This document shows, piece after piece, positions 62,826 through 64,000 of a DNA stretch of 64,000 nucleotides. The notes beneath the pieces are model-generated. The model searched no databases. It saw only the letters and a list, made by a program, of their open reading frames with translations, and was not told the origin of the DNA. Origin of the DNA: Dysgonomonas sp. 25 (GTDB lineage: Bacteria; Bacteroidota; Bacteroidia; Bacteroidales; Dysgonomonadaceae). A program made the position numbers and the translations under genes. How positions within the stretch are numbered: position 1 is the stretch's first letter; every line of letters starts with the position of its first letter. The stretch lies in assembly GCF_010501075.1 (NCBI RefSeq), contig NZ_QVMN01000001.1:434001-498000 (forward strand). Reading direction: 5' to 3'.

Positions 62826-62840
62826 GCCCCGCAGGGCAAG
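62826..62840 (-). repeat. 15-bp core shared by both oriT-like regions (copy 2)
   Basis: The minus strand reads CTTGCCCTGCGGGGC, identical to 38834-38848 and likewise upstream of the mobilisation genes on their coding strand. Confidence 0.7.
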
Positions 62841-62909
62841 GTATGCACGAAGGGAACTTGAAAGAGCGATTAGCGAATTTCGGGTTACCCGTGCGATTAC
62901 CTTGCTCCT

Positions 62910-62968
62910 TTGACAATCGAAAAAAAAGAAAGAAGCGGAAGCTTCTGCCTTTTTTGATCGATTGTCAA
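62910..62968. repeat. Long 59-nt hairpin in the oriT-like region
   Basis: TTGACAATCGA (62910-62920) pairs perfectly with TCGATTGTCAA (62958-62968); inside, an A-run faces a T-run, and AGAAGC pairs with GCTTCT around GGAA. In total about 23 pairs with small internal gaps. Confidence 0.7.
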
Positions 62969-63287
62969 CGTTCGAACCAGACGGGCTTAAATATGAGACG
63001 CCCGGCTTTTGCAATACAGGGACTGCATTGCCGATAGCTCTTCAAGTGTTAAGAGAGCCGTTTAATAGCTTTGATTGGATAAATTCTCTCATTTTTCTCA
63101 ATTTTAGAAAGCATCTGGTGTGATGCTTCGGACAAATATATGCTATAAATCTGATAGCCAAACCTCTACCGATATTTATGCATTGGAATGCATTTATTTG
63201 CCATCTATATAGGCTGATAAGGCAACTATTATTACTCCAGTTACCAATATTACCCATATAACTAAGGAAAATATGTATCTTTAGAGC

Positions 63288-64000
63288 ATGTTTGATTATG
63301 GTGATGACATAGAATATATGGATTTCTCGGAAGATGGCTTCCGGGAAGTACAACAATGCCTTGACCGCTTTGTAAAAGTAAACTATGAAACTGCACTTAG
63401 TCTATTGTACAGGATGAAGCCCACACCGGAAGATATAACACTCTATAAGGGAAAAGTCTTGGATATAATTCGCCATAATCCTCCGCTTGAAAGTATTCCT
63501 CGTTATTTCCGGGACGGACGGGAGGACTATCTTTGGTATAGTGATTTCTATGATAATATTACCAAAGAAGTTTATCGGTGTTACCGAACGTTTACAGCTC
63601 CGGCGATAGAGATAACCCCGGCTAACTATACACAAGAACTGGCAAAGATTGAATTGCCTTACTTTGGGGAGCTTGTAGACCTCGTGTCGCTTGAAAAACT
63701 TTGTATACTCTACGAATTCAATCAGCTTTCGAAAAAGACCGAAGCCGATATAGAGGAAGAAGCAGATATCGCTTCCGATGCGGGAACCGGCAAAGATAAT
63801 ATTGTTGATACCTCTCAAGAACTGAAAGCCGGCAGACAAACAGATGCAACTCAACCTGAACGCCAACCGAAGAAACGCTCCTATGATCCGAACCTGAATA
63901 GTAAACAATATACACTACTTGCAGAATGTGTGGAAGACATAAGACTCTTTCGCCGGAAGATAAAAACTGGTGAACTAAAAAGACTATTGAAAGGAAAGCT
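63288..64000 (+). CDS. Mobile-element protein of unknown function, runs off the window
   Basis: An open frame from ATG 63288 continues with no stop to the window end (237 codons). It starts MFDYGDDIEYMDFSEDGFRE and is acidic, with a middle rich in Glu/Asp and Gln (TEADIEEEADIASD, TDATQPERQPKKRSYDPN) and a basic end (LFRRKIKTGELKRLLKG). I do not recognise the family. Its place next to mobC and relaxase genes suggests an element-borne gene. The three-codon mini-ORF just upstream might regulate it. Confidence 0.55.
   Translation, partial: MFDYGDDIEYMDFSEDGFREVQQCLDRFVKVNYETALSLLYRMKPTPEDITLYKGKVLDIIRHNPPLESIPRYFRDGREDYLWYSDFYDNITKEVYRCYRTFTAPAIEITPANYTQELAKIELPYFGELVDLVSLEKLCILYEFNQLSKKTEADIEEEADIASDAGTGKDNIVDTSQELKAGRQTDATQPERQPKKRSYDPNLNSKQYTLLAECVEDIRLFRRKIKTGELKRLLKGK

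Larger units (their letters stand above)
62585..63287. other. oriT-like region of mobilisation module 2
   Basis: A 703-bp noncoding stretch before mobC, rich in structure: a stem CTGTGTGC/GCACACAG (62615-62636), 14-bp near-identical direct repeats, the shared 15-bp core and a 59-nt hairpin. From about 63000 to 63287 no further signal was found except a mini-ORF (ATG TAT CTT TAG) with a good RBS just before the next gene. An origin of transfer here is likely. Confidence 0.55.

Noticed and set aside
62585-62848. Upstream extension of mobC to 62848
   Set aside because: The added residues are Cys/Trp-rich noise over the oriT-like repeats; MobC homology begins at ATG 62584.
62790-63037. Short frames on both strands in the 62.8-63.0 kb region
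   Set aside because: They cover the long hairpin and the repeats; no start signal and low-complexity Phe/Ser runs.
1-64000. tRNA and rRNA genes
   Set aside because: No stretch with rRNA motifs or a convincing TTCRA/anticodon arrangement was recognised; a covariance search would be needed to exclude a divergent tRNA.

Overview
The window looks like a chromosome segment of a Bacteroidales bacterium, most likely from the Dysgonomonadaceae/Porphyromonadaceae side. The reasons are promoters of the Bacteroidetes type (TTTG, about 20 nt, then TAnnTTTG), a FecR/ECF-sigma/TonB-receptor operon, lipoproteins with short lipoboxes, a secreted C1B peptidase and GH78 rhamnosidase, RteC- and Btg/Bmg-like mobilisation genes, and moderate GC with AT-rich accessory stretches. 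The genus is an inference; there is no rRNA in the window.

Positions 1 to about 32.1 kb are mostly ordinary chromosome: an AAA ATPase/TOPRIM-like pair at the left edge, kdsB, a short folK-like gene, a GT14 glycosyltransferase, a C1B peptidase, GH78, an OmpA/TPR lipoprotein, TM2 and DUF2752 proteins, cinA, a WG-repeat protein, a caspase-fold-like secreted protein, tsaD, a GldB-like protein, rnr, a MerR regulator, an M23 peptidase, alaS, a ModF-like ABC ATPase, a GT4, fabD, rmlD and a sugar acetyltransferase. A complete IS3-family element (25066-26456), with 25-bp ends and an A_AAA_AAC slippery heptamer, sits just after alaS.

From 32.1 kb to the end the DNA is accessory. (a) 33.6-37.3 kb: a TetR-controlled extracytoplasmic flavin locus. 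It holds two DUF2271 lipoproteins, each with the ApbE flavinylation motif Dxx(S/T)GAT, the ApbE flavin transferase and a small outer-membrane barrel. Three copies of one 18-bp operator tie the two halves together. (b) 37.5-46 kb: a mobilisable element with a frameshifted RteC-like gene, an oriT-like region, BtgA/BtgB-type mobilisation genes, HTH/DUF3876 genes and an integrase remnant. Its cargo is a catalytically degenerate Argonaute with a SIR2 partner, plus a zinc-ribbon/TIR protein. (c) 46-54.2 kb: a five-gene metal-efflux operon (CusA-type pump fused to TolC, adaptor, LytS/LytTR pair, CDF exporter). (d) 54.3-60.7 kb: a broken VIT1-like transporter, then an ECF sigma-FecR-TonB receptor operon. 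Two secreted partners (an EF-hand/Cys protein and a DUF2202 lipoprotein) are linked to it by three identically spaced ECF-type promoters. (e) 61-64 kb: a second mobilisation module (relaxase, MobC) whose oriT-like region shares a 15-bp core with the first.

The strongest leads are the flavinylation regulon, the SIR2/Argonaute pair with an unusual domain split, and the ECF regulon with its promoter motif. All family names come from reading translated motifs; no database search was run.
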